From Mytilus galloprovincialis (Eukaryota > Mollusca > Bivalvia > Mytilida > Mytilidae): 64,000 nucleotides of DNA. Both the position numbers and the translations under genes were made by a program. Under the pieces are notes generated by a model. It did not search any database and was not told where the DNA came from. It saw only the letters and a program-made list of their open reading frames with translations. The stretch spans positions 93,839,795 through 93,903,794 of the forward strand of contig NC_134843.1 in assembly GCF_965363235.1 (NCBI RefSeq), read 5' to 3'. Positions within the stretch are counted from its first letter, which is position 1, and each line of letters starts with the position of its first letter. This document shows, piece by piece, positions 1-15,100 of the stretch.

Positions 1-2190
1 CCCGTGTCATGGAAAAATTAAAACAACCTATAAAATACATTTAATGATAGCATAGAAAGATTTCTTCATGGTTAATGCATTTCCATTACAATGTTTAAGC
101 ACTTAAAACACATGAGAATCCCACTTAAACAGAGGTTTTAAAAGCTAGAGGTGTCAGTATAATGACTTCTACATGAATATAATATCAATTCATTAGTAGG
201 ACATTGGAATATAATGCAGAGTCTATGAAGAATCCAGATGTACAAAGAAATAGAATGGAATATAATGCAGAGTCTATGAAGAATCCAGATGTACAAAGAA
301 AAATATGTGGTATGATTGCCTATGAGACAACTCTCCATAAGAGACCACGGTATAAGGTTATAGTTCCCCTGGGAAGGGTGCATCATAACATATATTTTTG
401 TTTACTTTTTTTAAACTGAATTTTCCTTAAAAACAATATTCATATTTTCAAATTTGGCTGGAATTTGTTTGTTGCTGTTTTGTAATGACAGTATAATTGA
501 AGGCTAAATAGTAAAAGTAGAATTCACAATAATGTTATAATTATATAAACACAAAATAGATCATTTGCTATAGTAATGATCCTCTCCTGGCTGATTTGAG
601 AACCATTACTGATTTTTTTTGTATCAAAACTGAATAAAATTTCATTAAGAAAGAAATGAAATAAAATCAGGCACAAATAAATATTTATATATATAATACA
701 TCAAATTTTTTTGTTTAGATTTCACTTTGCATAAAATTTGATACACATTTATTTACAATACATCATTTAGAAAATTGTGTGTGCTCTTAGCACACAAAAC
801 ATACTTCATTTTATAAAAGAAGATAAACAATGAAATAAATAATATAAAAGGAACACAACATTTAAATATCCGTCATGAAGCAAAGCTTCAATATGAAATC
901 TTGACAGAGCATACATTTAAAGCTCTTTTGTGTGAAGAAGTCTATGACATTTTGTTCTTACATACATAAAAAGTACTCTAATGGATTTTTAATGCCCCTC
1001 AGAAAATTGCATTTAACTATTTTGTACTGGGTCAATTTTTTTCTTTTATTTGCATACAAATATTTCATGTGTAAATACTGTCACATACAAGGTGATAAAG
1101 ATGAGAATATTAATTATGATCAATGTTAAAATGTAAATAAATGTTCAATACCCTGCAAGAATTCTTCAAAATGGGGAATCACAAAATATTGGAAATTATA
1201 TTATGCAGTATTTAAGAAAAAAAAGACATTTTAATCCTCTAGAAATAAACTGACTGATCTGATTCCATTTGCAAGCTGAATAATACTGTGACAGTTCTAT
1301 ATCTGCTCAACATCACCGAGATTTAATCAGACAATCAAATCAGTAAATATTTTAACAAATGCCAGAGCCAAAAAGGACTATTTTTCATTCATTAAGGTTG
1401 CACAGACACTGCAAAATTTGTAATTTACAAGCTCATTTACTGGAATTATCCAAGTAAAAGAAGATATATATCACAAGTTTTCTCAAATGTCATGACCTTA
1501 TAGACTAACTTCATAGAAAATTGAGAAAATGTATATAAATCTGAAAAACACATCCTTTATCTAATCATAGTAGTCATTCAAAAATTCTGATACTAAGAAA
1601 TCTATAAAGAGATGTTTTGGAAAACAAGACAAGGACAAACTAGTTATATGAAAATAACTTGGCATATACAATGTACCGTAGCTCAGAAAAAGGCCAGCTT
1701 TAATATAGTCATGAGATAACTTATGCACCCCTGTAGCACTGTTAATTCTATAGATTGCATTGACTGATCTGACAATAGCACTTCTTGTATATGGATAAAC
1801 AAAAAACAACTATATACAAAGTCATAAAAAATATTTCAAAGCAATGACATAGACCAGACTAGATTTAAACCATCATTTCATGATTTTCATTTCATTGTCC
1901 TCCATTACAAAAAAAAACACAGTAAAAACAACTTAAAGAGAAATATTTTCGTTTGTGAAACGTCTTCTTCACTGGCACCTTCATCTACAAAAACTCATAG
2001 AAAAACTGTAGGCTAAAGAATCTGCCATCAGAAATGTTTTGCCTTTCTTTGCATCAACTCCATGAAAGACTTCATTGATACAATCTCCATTTTGTTACAT
2101 TGTAGCATCACATGTTTACATCACATATGTGATCTACAGGATTGTACAATTATGCATGACTGTTGTTCACAGTTTATTAGATATTTTGTG
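1..2190. other. TRPC4AP 3' UTR and downstream flank
   Basis: No convincing coding exon. A 51-bp tandem duplication lies at about 204-305, followed on the minus strand by a retroelement tail of the 'ttgtctcattggcaatca' type at about 300-390. The TRPC4AP 3' UTR must begin at 2190 and run leftward; I could not place its polyadenylation site because the region is too AT-rich for AATAAA to be diagnostic. Confidence 0.5.
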
Positions 2191-3104
2191 TCAGTTTGGT
2201 CTATCACATGGTATAGGAGTAATGTAATGTAATATTCCTGTTGTTAAGTCCTTGTTTTCATCCACTAGAATTGACACAGTTTGTTTCCAGTAGTCAAAAC
2301 TGATTCTGGAACTCTGAAAGATAAAAATAATATTTTAATTAGTTGTTCTTGAACAAGTTAGCATCATCTATTCCTGTCTACAAGATATTTCACAGTGGCG
2401 GGACACGAAAAGAAAATGCTATCCATATGTGCCGACTCTTAAAAGTGGGATGGTAAATTGTGTGATTATGATGATAGTCAGTTGATTGAGACCACTAAAG
2501 GATATCACCATGACTGAAATCTGAATCAAGATCAGGTCATTGGAGAAGTGACAAAGCATGACAGTGTTTGCCTCATTTGTTAACCCGTAGCACACAACAT
2601 TTTAAGGTATTATTTATAAAGGCTAAGATGTAAATTTTAACCTTGTCTGATTTCCTTCACAAATAAACTAAATACATTACCTTTCCTAAAGCACTACAGC
2701 CTTTGTCTTTGTGTAGATAATACACTAAATACATTACCTTTTCTAAAGCACTACAATCTTTAGTCTTTGTGTAGATAATACACTAAATACATTACCTTTT
2801 CTAAAGCACTACAGTCTTTGTCTTTGTGTAGATAATGATCCTGCCAGAATATTAACAAATCTCTAAAATAAAAAATAAAAAATCATGTCATATAATATAA
2901 TTAACAATTGTTATTATTTCCAAACGAATAAAAAGTTTATATGATAAGAGAATTGGAATTTAATAGGTGCATGCATTATAAAGTCATTTGGTATTAGTTG
3001 CAATATTTCAATAAACTTCACTATTAGACATTACAATCATGTTTAGCACAAATCTAGGTCCATTATACTGATCCATTTGCAGGTAAGCAATAAGTGTATT
3101 TTAT

Positions 3105-3144
<40 letters not shown>

Positions 3145-6100
3145 GGGGGAGGAGAGTTTGTTTAAATGAAGAGTTGGCATATATGAACTATTAACATTTA
3201 ATAACACATAAAATAGATTCAATTGTGACCTTAATTACCAAGGAACAATTTGCTCAAGTTATCCAGAGAAAATTTTCAGTACATTTCACCTATATGAACT
3301 TTACAAAACCAATTTACATTTTGATACTGAAACAAGAGGCTCTCAAGAGCCTGAATCGCTCACCTGAATTTTTTTGGTTTAATCTCTCATCAATGATTAT
3401 TTTGGCTTTTCAATTTATTTAAATGTTCTTTGAATCGTCCTATTTTCTTCAAAAGCAAAAAAAAAAATCATTTTCTCCTATGTTCTATTTTAGCCATAGG
3501 AGCTATGTTTCTTGACATACAAGGAAATGAAATATAAAATTTATACTAGATACTCTGAAACTCTAAAACTCATTTAGCCTAAGTTTGGCTGAAATTGATA
3601 CAGCAGTTTCAAAGGAGAAGATTTTTTAAAGTAAGTCAACATGATGAACAAATTGTGAAAAAAGTCTTTAAAGGGCAATAACTCCTTAAGAGGTCAATTG
3701 ACAATTTTGGTCAAATTGACTTATTTGTAGATCTTACTTTGCTTAACATTTTTGCTATTAACAGTTTATCTGTATCTATAATAATATTCAAGATAATGAC
3801 CAAAAACTGCAAAATTTCCTTAAAATTACCAATTAAGTGGCAGCAACCCAACAATGGTTTGTTTGATTCATGTGAAAATTTCAGGGCTGATAGATCTTGA
3901 CCTAATGAACATTTTTACCCCATGTCATTGCATGTCAGATTTGCTCTAAATGCTTTCGTTTTTGAGATATAAGCCAAAAACTGCATTTGACCCCTATGTT
4001 CTATTTTCAGTAACGGCGGCCATGTTTTTTGACGGATCAAAAATCAAAGCACACACTTTGTGCAGGATAATCTAAGGAACAATCATGCTAAGTTTCATCC
4101 AAATCCATTCAGCAGTTTCAGAGGAGAAGATTTTTTAAAGTTAGCAAATATGATGAACAAATTGTGAAAAATTGTCATTAAAGGACAATAACCCCTTAAG
4201 GGGTCAATTGACAATTTTGGTCATATTAACTTATTTGTAGATCTTACTCTGCTGATCATTTTTGCTGTTTACAGTTTATCTTTATCTATAATAATATTCA
4301 AGATAATGACCAAAAACTGCAAAATTTCCTTAAAATTACCAATTAAGTGGCAGCAACCCAACAATGGTTTGTTTGATTCATCTGAAAATTTCAGGGCTGA
4401 TAGATCTTGACCTAATGAACATTTTTACCCCATGTCAGATTTGCTCTAAATGCTTTCGTTTTTGAGATATAAGCCAAAAACTGCATTTGACCCCTATGTT
4501 CTATTTTAAGTAACGGCGGCCATGTTTTTTGACGGATCAAAAATCGAAGCACATTCAAATCCATTCAGTAGTTTCAGAGGAGAAGATGTTTGAAAAATTG
4601 TTAACGACGACAGACGACGACGGACGCCAAGTGATGAGAAAAGCTCACATGGCCTTTTAGGCCAGGTGAGCTAAAAATTTAAAATAATACCATTTTACTG
4701 TTCAAATTCTCCCTACTTCACCTTAGAAATTATATGAACTGACCTAAAATTGCGTAATAGATTTGTACACCCACTGACGTCCATCATGTCCTCCTTCTCG
4801 TCACGGAGAGCCTGGAGATACCGCGGTAACTGGTTCTTCCTGTTGGCAAACATCAAAAATACCAGAGTTGTGTTTAAACAGCTTACATTTTCCTGGAATA
4901 ACAACGAAAAAGATTTTGCTAAAGAACTGTCAGACTTCAAAATAATTGAGTTCACTTGTTGAAAACATTTTACAAGAGGTATATGCGAATTTAACAGTTT
5001 TCCTCATATGAACAAATGTCAAATGAAAAGTTCAAAATATTATTAATGTATAACAAGCATAATGTTCACTTTATCCTGCTACCCCTGTAAACACCATATC
5101 TCTATTTCAAATTTAATATATTTTTCTTCTGGAACTAGTTTGACATTCAGCATCTTATGGTGTATCATTCAAATGCTTTTCAGGAAATGATGTGTCTACC
5201 AATTTAAGTAGTTCCTAAGAAATGTGCAATGGAATATTTGATGCAATATAGAAAACACTAATATAGTAAAGATATAAAAACATTATATTACACAAAACAA
5301 AACATAGATTTTGAGGCAGTCTAATGTATTTACTCTCCGTAAACTTTTGTTCTACACCCCTCATACAAAACCAATGTGTCTTGTGTAGATAGTTTACCTG
5401 TCAATAACAATTTTACCTGTGTGAGATTCTGTACATTGATTATTTTGATCAGTTTATACAGGTAATCCAACTGTTTATTAAAATCTCCTATATACATCAA
5501 CAACTTGTTTTCTTTTTTGGCATAATCTGAAAATGAAGAAAACACAAATAAAAGCTTCAGATAAATTGTAAAACTTATGAGAAACAAGCAAGATAAATTG
5601 TAAAACTTATGAGAGACAAGCAAGATGCTTTACAAACAAGAATTTGTCCAAAGTACACGGATGCCCCACTCGCACTATCCTTTTCCATGTTCCATGGACC
5701 GTGAAATTGGGTAATTATCTAATTTGGCATTAAAATTAGAAAGATCATATCATAAGCAACAAGTGTACTAAGTTTCAAGTTGATTGGACTTCAGCTTCAT
5801 CAAAAACTACCTCGACCAAAAACTTTAACCGGACGGACGAACGGAGGCACAGACCAGAAAACATAATGCCCCTCTACTATCGTAGGTGGGGCATAAAAAT
5901 AAATGAGTGTTATTGGGCAAAATATTTTACATAGTATTGTATGGAAACACCAAGGAGTCCGAACATTTGACACAAATTCCAAAACCTCACCTAAGTACAT
6001 CCTAAAGAAGTCCTATATATGGCTAATTTATAGGCCAGATTATATAGATATGTTTTAAACAATATAGTATCCCTTTACTTACCTCGACACGGGGATTCAT

Positions 6101-9100
6101 CATTGGTCAGATGTTCTAAGGACAATATAATATCACTTTACTTACCACGACACGGGGATTCATCATTGGTCAGATGTTCTAAGGACAATATAATATGACT
6201 TTACTTACCTCGACACGGGGATTCATCATTGGTCAGATGTTCTAAGAACAATATAGTATCAATTTACTTACCTCGACACGGGGATTCATCATTGGTCAGA
6301 TGTTCTAAGGACAATATAATATGACTTTACTTACCTCGACACGGGGATTCATCATTGGTCAGATGTTCTAAGGACAATATAGTATCACTTTACTTACCTC
6401 GACACGGGAATTCATCATTGGTCAGATGTTCTAAGGACAATATAATATGACTTTACTTACCTCGACACGGGGATTCATCATTGGTCAGATGTTCTAAGAA
6501 CAATATAAGACAATATAATATCACTTTACTTACCTCGACACGGGGATTCATCATTGGTCAGATGTTCTAAGGACAATATAGTATCACTTTACTTACCTCG
6601 ACACGGAGATTCATCATTGGTCAGATGTTCTAAGGACAATATAAGACAATATAATATGACTTTACTCACCTCGACACGGGGATTCATCATTGGTCAGATG
6701 TTCTAAGGACAATATAAGACTACGGATAAACATATTGGAATCAACCAAGTTTCTGTTTACTGTACTGGTAAATTTATCAAACTGAAAAATAATCAATAGT
6801 TCTTAAAGTTTGCTTGATCATAAAAAGGTCAAATCAATTTTGATTTATTATAACGTTTTCCATTTGTAACTTTGAGACCCACATTCCCCCCTCCCCCTTT
6901 TCATGCATCTATTTTCTGTTTACTTTAAAGAGCATTTCTTTAATAAGAATGTTGGACATTACAGTGGTTACTTTTTTCTTTGGACATCAGATACGAGTCA
7001 TTAAAGGATGAATACAAAATTTCTCACAGAAAGTGAGCTGGTCATGGGAAATTTTGGAAGTCCTTTACTACCATCTCACATTCATATTAACCATGTTTAT
7101 GGGATTATTTTTTTCTTGTCTTTGAAGAAAAGCTCCTGGTCCTCACTATTTGCTATTGCAAATTTTTTATGGTCAAATCTTTCAGACTACCACTTCAAGA
7201 ACTGGTTTAATGAAGCAGCCCTTAAGGAGTTTGTTAATTTAAGTTTAAAATCAGACAGTATTTCACATTGAATAATGCAGATCTTAACTTAACTTAATGC
7301 ATTCTTTTAGTAACAATCATGGTAAAATTGAGTCAGTAAATTTGTTTTAATTTTTTTTTTTTTTACATCTTATAAATATTTTTACATGTCTAGTGTGAAG
7401 TTGGACATGCAGTAATTTACATGAATATTCAATACATTGACTTACCTTAGGTGAAGTATTGAGAATTTCATCAAATGATCTAAATGCTTCAATGTTGAAT
7501 TTAACAAGTTCTCCCAACAAGTCAAAACTGCTTTGTAGAATTTCTTTGTGTCGTATTTCATGTTCCACAATGTTTGTTGCAACATGCTGTAAAAGATTAC
7601 ATAAAATAAAAAAAAATGGAATTGTGTTGGCACTACAATGGAAGCTTATTTAGGCATATTTCATTTAAATTATATAAATTCCATGTAATGTGGTCAACTA
7701 AAATGTATTCATTCTTAGTGAACTGGAATGTTTGTAAGCCATATAACTTATTCTTTGAGGTATGGACTTTTCCCATTGACGTTGTAAAAAAACCAACGTG
7801 GGTAGCAGAATAAACCTTACTTTTTATCTTTTGTAACTCGAATCTACCAAACAGACTTAATTTTCCACACTTGATTTTAACTTTTCTCAATACCAAGTAT
7901 TTGGAATGGTAATATGATTTACTATTTATTTGGTGATATCTTGAAAAACATGTTGAACTGCACCTCATTTTGGCGCCTGTACAAAATCAGGAGCCTCTGG
8001 CCATTCGTGTATTATTTTTAATTTTAGTTCATTTATATGTTTTCGAGTTTAGCATGGCCTCCAATATCACTGAACTAGTACACATTTTGTTTAGGGGCCA
8101 GCTTACGCACACCTTCTAGTGCTGGATTTTCTCGCTGTGTTGAAGACCCATTGGTGGCCTTTGTTTTTGTTTTTTGCTATTGGTCAGATTGTATTCTCTT
8201 TGACACATTCCCCATTTCCATTCTCATTTGATTTTGAGTACAAAAGATTGACGGCTTAGTACAGAAGAAAATGTCTGTCCTTTTTTGTTAAGTAAATACT
8301 TACTTGCAGAAGTCCTCTCCTCATTAAGAAGACCTGATCACAGTAGGATGTATTACCTCTTAAGTAACTTTCTACAGCTCTGGCCAGCCAAAACCTGAAA
8401 TATGACAATCTCAAATAAATGTTTATAATAAAATTTCTTCTAGATATCTATGGTATAGTTTCTTTTTGTATAAATGTTGAGAAATTTTCATATCCAACAC
8501 AGCAAATTACCTCTTGTGTTGTTATTTTTCGCCTTGCCATATAAATATTTCATAAAATAAAAGTAACTGCAAGACATTCTGCACAAACCAAAAAAGGTCC
8601 TTGAACAAGGGTCTTCTAATGCGCTAGAACTTGAACATCTATTCTACCATGTAGAATACTATTTTAAGTCATGAAAGTCAATGAAAATGCAGGAATTTTA
8701 ATAATAAATTGCATGTAATAAATTTAAACAACATGCCTTTTAAAATATAAATATAAACATCCTCAACAGAGTTATTTTATTTATGTTAGTTGAGTATTAC
8801 TAAAGACACCCTTTTCTATGCCTGCCCCTCCCCCCCCCCTCTTCTTGATGCTTACCTGAAAGTTGATGTTGTGGGTTCTTTCTTCATAACTTCCACTATT
8901 TTAGTTAACAGACCTTTACTTCCTTTGCACATTAATGATCTGAAAATTTATATGAAAGGATTAATAACATTACTTTGTTTACATTAAAAAAAGTCACCTT
9001 ATACAATACACATCAAAGACAAGAGTGCATACACTGAAATGTCTCGCCTTCTTTACTAATCATTGATATTATGTTGATAGTCCTAAGTATAAAGCTTGAT

Positions 9101-12100
9101 TACAACTGTCACATAAACATTAACCAAGATAGCTAAACAAAGACCAATGAACCATGAAAATGAGGTCAATGTCAGATGCACCATGCCAGGCAGACATGTA
9201 CAGCTAACAAAGCTTCCATACAACAAATATAGTTGACCTATTACTTATAGTTTAAGAAAAATAGACAAAAACACAAAAACTTAACACTGTGCAATGAACC
9301 GTGCAATTGAGGTCATGGTCAAATAAAACCTGTGGGACTGACATATAGATCATAATATATTTCCATACACCAAATATAGTTGACCTTTGGCATATAATAT
9401 TAGATAAAAAGACCAAAACTTAAAAACTTAACTTTGACCACTGAACCATAAAAATGAGGTCAAGGACAGATGACATCTGCCCGCTAGACATATACACCTT
9501 ACAACCATTCCATACAACAAATATAGAAGACCTATTGCATAAAGTATGAGAAAAACAGATCAAAAAACTTAACCTTGTTCACTGATCCATGAAATGAGGA
9601 CCTTGCAAGGTACGCACATACCAAATATAGTTATCCTATTACTTATAAGAGAGAATTCAACATTACAAAAATTTTGAACTTTTTTTTCAAGTGGTCACTG
9701 AACCATGAAAATGAGGTCAAGGACATTGGACATGTGACTGACGGAAACTTCGTAACATGAGGCATCTATATAAAAGTATGAAGCATCCAGGTCTTCCACC
9801 TTCTAAAATATAAAGCTTTTAAGAAGTGAGCTAACGCCGCCGCCGTAGCCACCGCCGGATCACTATCCCTATGTTGAGCTTTCTGCAACAAAAGTTGCAG
9901 GCTCGACAAAAAACTACAAGGGCCATTAATTGCATTGATACAGTGGCAAACTTGTATGAAAACAATATCTTTTCATGAATTAACTTTTAGTATCTATTGT
10001 ATTATCACTTTATAACTGTTTGAAACTTAACTTGTAAATACACTTACTTATTTACAGCATCAAGGTTAGGTAACGATAAATTACCAGCTTTAGCTGAAAG
10101 GAAATAAAACATACATTTTATGATGTTACCAACAATATATTTATCTTATAGCAACAGAAAAGCATGGAACATAACTGCTAAATATCTGAAATTAAACAGT
10201 ATCGGTAAACAGAAACTAAGTGTCTGACAGATACCAAAAGTGTATAACAGATATGAAAAGTGCTCTCTCTTTAAAACTTTAAAAAAATGTATATGAAGAC
10301 AAAAACAGAAACTGCAAGTTACTTCTCACTGATGATACCCCTGCCTATTTCGGTAAACAGGGAGTTGTTGAGTCATAGCTAAAACAGTAAACCCCAACTT
10401 TTTTTTAAAACAGAGATATAAAAATACATATCCTTTCCTTAAACTATATCTTTATTTTCTCTAATTATAACTCCACCAGAATTTCCTTTTTAAAAAACTG
10501 CAGATATGTTTACTAACATATTCAAAACAATCTATAACTATACTTACTGTTAATTCTTTTAACTTCATTGAGCTCATTTTTGGATAATAACAAATGTTTA
10601 TAACTGAAAAGAAACAGCAATGTTGATATAGAGATTAAGAGGCAACTCTCTATCAAAATGAACAAGAGTGCACACGCTGAAATGTCTCGCCTTCTATACT
10701 AATCATTGATATTATGTTGATAGTCCTAAGTATAAAGCTAAGCTTTATTACAACTGTCACATAAACTTAACATTAACCAAGATAACTAAACAAAGACCAA
10801 TGAACCTTGAAAAAGAGGTCCAGGTCAGATGAACCATGCCAGGCAGACAGGTACAGCTAACAATGCTTCTATACAACATATATAGTTGACACATTACTTA
10901 TAGTTTAAGAAAAATAGACCAAAACACAAAAACTACACAAAATATAGTTGACCTATGGCATATAGCATTAGATAAAAAGACCAAAACTCAAAAACTTAAC
11001 TTTGACCACTGAACCATGAAAATGAGGTCAAGGTCACATGACATCTGCCCGCTAGACATGTACACTTAACAATCATTCCATACAACAAATATAGTAGACC
11101 TATTGCATATGGTATGAGAAAAACAGACCAAAACACAAAAATTTAACTATAACCACTGAACCATGAAAATGAGGTCAAGGTCAGATGACACCTGCCAGTT
11201 GGACATGTACACCTTACAGTCCTTCCATACACCGAATATACTAGCCCTATTGTTTATAGTATCTGAGATATGGACTTGACCACCAAAACTTAACCTTGTT
11301 CACTGATCCATGAAATGAGGTCGAGGTCAAGTGAAAACTGTCTGACAGACACAAGGACCTTGCAATGTACGCACATATCAAATATAGTTATCCTTTTACT
11401 TATAATAAGAGAGAATTCAACATTACAAAAAATTTGAACTTTTTTTTCAAGTGGTCACTGAACCATGAAAATGAGGTCAAGGACATTGGACATGTGACTG
11501 ACGGAAACTTCGTAACATGAAGCATCTATATACAAAGTATGAAGCATCCAGGTCTTCCACCTTCTAAAATATAAAGCTTTTAAGAAGTGAGCTAACAGAC
11601 TATGCGAAATACGTCGGACCGTCGGACAAATCCGGTGAATAATGGATCGGTCTGGTAAAATTTTGTTGAATTCCGGTCCGAATGTCCGGTGTTTTTTTTC
11701 ATGGAACATTCTAGCAAAATTGCCAAACGATCTCAAATTCATTTTCATCTTTATTATTCACCACAGCGATGTTTATTTTGTTCAACCGCTAGCTTTATGC
11801 CGAACATCGACAACCAGTTATGTGTAAATCCGGGTAAAAACATATCTGACTGTCAAAAACAACAATGGATGCCATCATTGGCACAACCGGAAATGTAAAT
11901 AAAACCGGATCAGATTCTGGGAACGGATAAGGATAATTCCGGGTTTGCCGATTTAAATACAATAAATGAATAAACATCCAAGCAGATCACAAAATTTAGC
12001 TATGAAATATAACCACAAGAATTGAAAACCAAAAGATATATGAAAAAGAAAGAAGAAACAGGAAATAATATTTTATACAGAAACTCTAGTAAATTATGTT

Positions 12101-15100
12101 TAGTTCACAAACATTGTCAAAATCCAATAAAATGGGACATTACTCTTCACTGAAATGCATTCAAGCAATTGTGCACAACTTTCATAACAATATCCCCTCT
12201 TGTTACATCATTTTGTTTTAATTTTTGCATTTCGGGGAGGAGTAGGGCACAACAAAGTCATATGTTTGTTGTTTTTTGTCGGATAATATACAATTAGATG
12301 TAAAAAAAAATTGGTCTGGTAAAATTTCATTCGGTCTGGTAAAGCTAGGATGCTTACCAGACCGAATGTCCTGTAAAAATAAAATTCATTCGCGTAGTCT
12401 GAGCTAACGCCGCCGCCGTAGCCGCCGCCGGATCACTATCCCTATGTCGAGCTTTCTGCAACAAAAGTTGCAGGCTCGACAAAAATCATGAAAATTTCAC
12501 ATGAATCTAAGTTTTTCTAGCCATTAAACCAGGTTCATCCCACTATTATACCAAGTCAGAAATATTGCAGTTGTTAACAAATAGTTTGTTTCTATGTATG
12601 TTGGGGTTTGTTTTTGTTGCACTTCAGTGTTTCTGTTGTGTTGTTTTCCTCCTATAGTTGGTTTTGCCCTCCGTTTGTAACCTGGATTTGTTTTCACTCA
12701 ATCGATTTATGACTTTTGAACAGAAGTATACTACTGTTGCCTTTATTTTTCTATTGTTTATATTTTATATTGCTGTCTAAGTAATTAACCCATTCTCTGA
12801 GAGTTCCTTTATTTATGGTATTTTTGTATTTGTTTGCATTGGATAAAATAAGCCATAAATTTTCTGGTATAAACAAACAGGATGTATATATAACAAGAGT
12901 GCACACGCTGAAATGTCTCGCCTTCTATACTAATCATTGATATTATGTTGATAGTCCTAGGTGTAAAGCTAAGCTTTATTACAACTGTCACATAAACTTA
13001 ACATTAACCAAGATAACTAAACAAAGACCAATGAACCTTGAAAATGAGGTCAAGGTCAGATGAAACATGCCAGGCAGACATTTTCAGCTAACAATGCTTC
13101 TATACAACATATATAGTTGACCCATTACTTATAGTTTAAGAAAAATTGACCAAAACACAAAAACTTAACACTGTGCAATGAACCGTGAAAATGAGGTCAG
13201 GGTCAAATAAAACCTGCGTGACTGACATAAAGATCATAAAATATTTCCATACACCAAATATAGTTGACCTATGGCATATAGTATTAGATAAAAAGACCAA
13301 AACTCAAAAACTTAACTTTGACCACTGAACCATGAAAATGAGGTCAGGGTCACATGACATCTGCCCGCTAGATATGTACACCTTACAATCATTCCATACA
13401 ACAAATATAGTAGCCCTATTGCATATAGTATGAGAAAAACAGACCAAAACACAAAAATTTAACTATAACCACTGAACCATGAAAATGAGGTCAAGGTCAG
13501 ATGACACCTGCCAGTTGGGCATGTACACCTTACAGTCCTTCCATACACCGAATATACTAGCCCTATTGCTTATAGTATCTGAGATATGGACTTGACCACC
13601 AAAACTTAACCTTGTTCACTGATCCATGAAATGAGGTCGAGGTCAAGTGAAAACTGTCTGACAGACATGAGGACCTTGCAAGGTACGCACATATCAAATA
13701 TAGTTATCCTATTACTTATAATAAGAGAGAATTCAACATTACAAAAAATTTGAACTTTTTTTTCAAGTGGTCACTGAACCATGAAAATGAGGTCAAGGAC
13801 ATTGGACATGTGACTAACGGAAACTTCATAACATGAAGCATCTATATACGAAGTATGAAGTATCCAGGTCTTCTACCTTCTAAAATATAAAGCTTTTAAG
13901 AAGTGAGCTAACGCCGCCGCCGTAGCCGCCGCCGCCGCCGTAGCCGCCGCCGGATCACTATCCCTATGTCGAGCTTTCTGCAACAAAAGTTGCAGGCTCG
14001 ACAAAAACAGAAATCACTACTTATAAGAGAACTCACATATACACAAGTGACTACACAGAACTGGTGTTAAATTAATTTGTTTCTTACTTAAGGAAATTCG
14101 CTTGTCATGTTTTGGGTTTTTTTGTCAGATTTTCAGGTTTTATCCATGTGAATGCCTTTAGAAAATTTGCCCATGGACCCCATTTTTCTTTTTTTTTAAT
14201 AAATCTTTTACATATAAGCCATTTGTAAAAGCCTTCTAAAATCTTATTCATTTTTTAATAGTTTTTAGAACTTTAACTTGTCAATGATAAAGCTATGATA
14301 AATCAAGAGAGAATATTTTCCTGCCAAAATTCCAATGGCTAATATCTCGAAAACAAGCACATTGGCCCCTTTATTTTTTTGGCTTTTTTATTCCTCAATT
14401 AAAACCCTATCAATATATACTAGTTTTATGAAAAGTTATTTATTTTGAATCTGAGCAGCAAACTTCCTTAAAATGATATAAATGGCTCACATACACTATT
14501 CAAGCGTCAGATGTATGCAGAGAAACAAGGGGGTAGGATTCAAACTTAATTAGAACGATGACAGACAGAAACAATGGATTTGATTGATTTTGATTTTTGA
14601 GTAGGGTTTTTTAACGCTACTTTTTAGCACCGCATTTAGGCTATTTCGTGGTGACAAGAAACAATGGAGAAGTTTTATGAACTCTGAACAATCTACAAAA
14701 ACTAGACAGGAATTAAATGTACTGTACATCAACAGGGTGACTGTATATGAATCATACTTACTCAGAATGATCACAGAAACTATGTACAAGTCGTAAAAAC
14801 TGGATTTTTAATGCCACTTCCTGTAAAAATAGGACAATGGATCGTTATTATATACAAATATGTTGAAAATAAACTAAAACATATTTTATTGCAATGTTTG
14901 TATATAGAAAATAATGAAATGTCAGGCAACAACAGTATATGTGGCTAAAGACTTTCAGTCTTCTAATGATTAAAATAATGTGTTGAAAATTGCAATGCAT
15001 AAAGACTGCGTATTGATACTGAAGTTGAGTTGATTGTTGTCTCATTGGCAATCCTACAACATCTCCTTTTTTAAATATAATATCCAGTTTTGAATTGTTG

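Noticed and set aside
4750-4962. 70-codon plus-strand ORF
   Set aside because: Shadow of TRPC4AP exon 22 on the opposite strand.
6062-6722. CRISPR-like regular array
   Set aside because: The unit has no variable spacers; it is a tandem copy of an exon end and donor in an animal gene.
11642-11898. Two overlapping plus-strand ORFs
   Set aside because: Inside the 804-bp hAT-like element, without transposase motifs, and too short.
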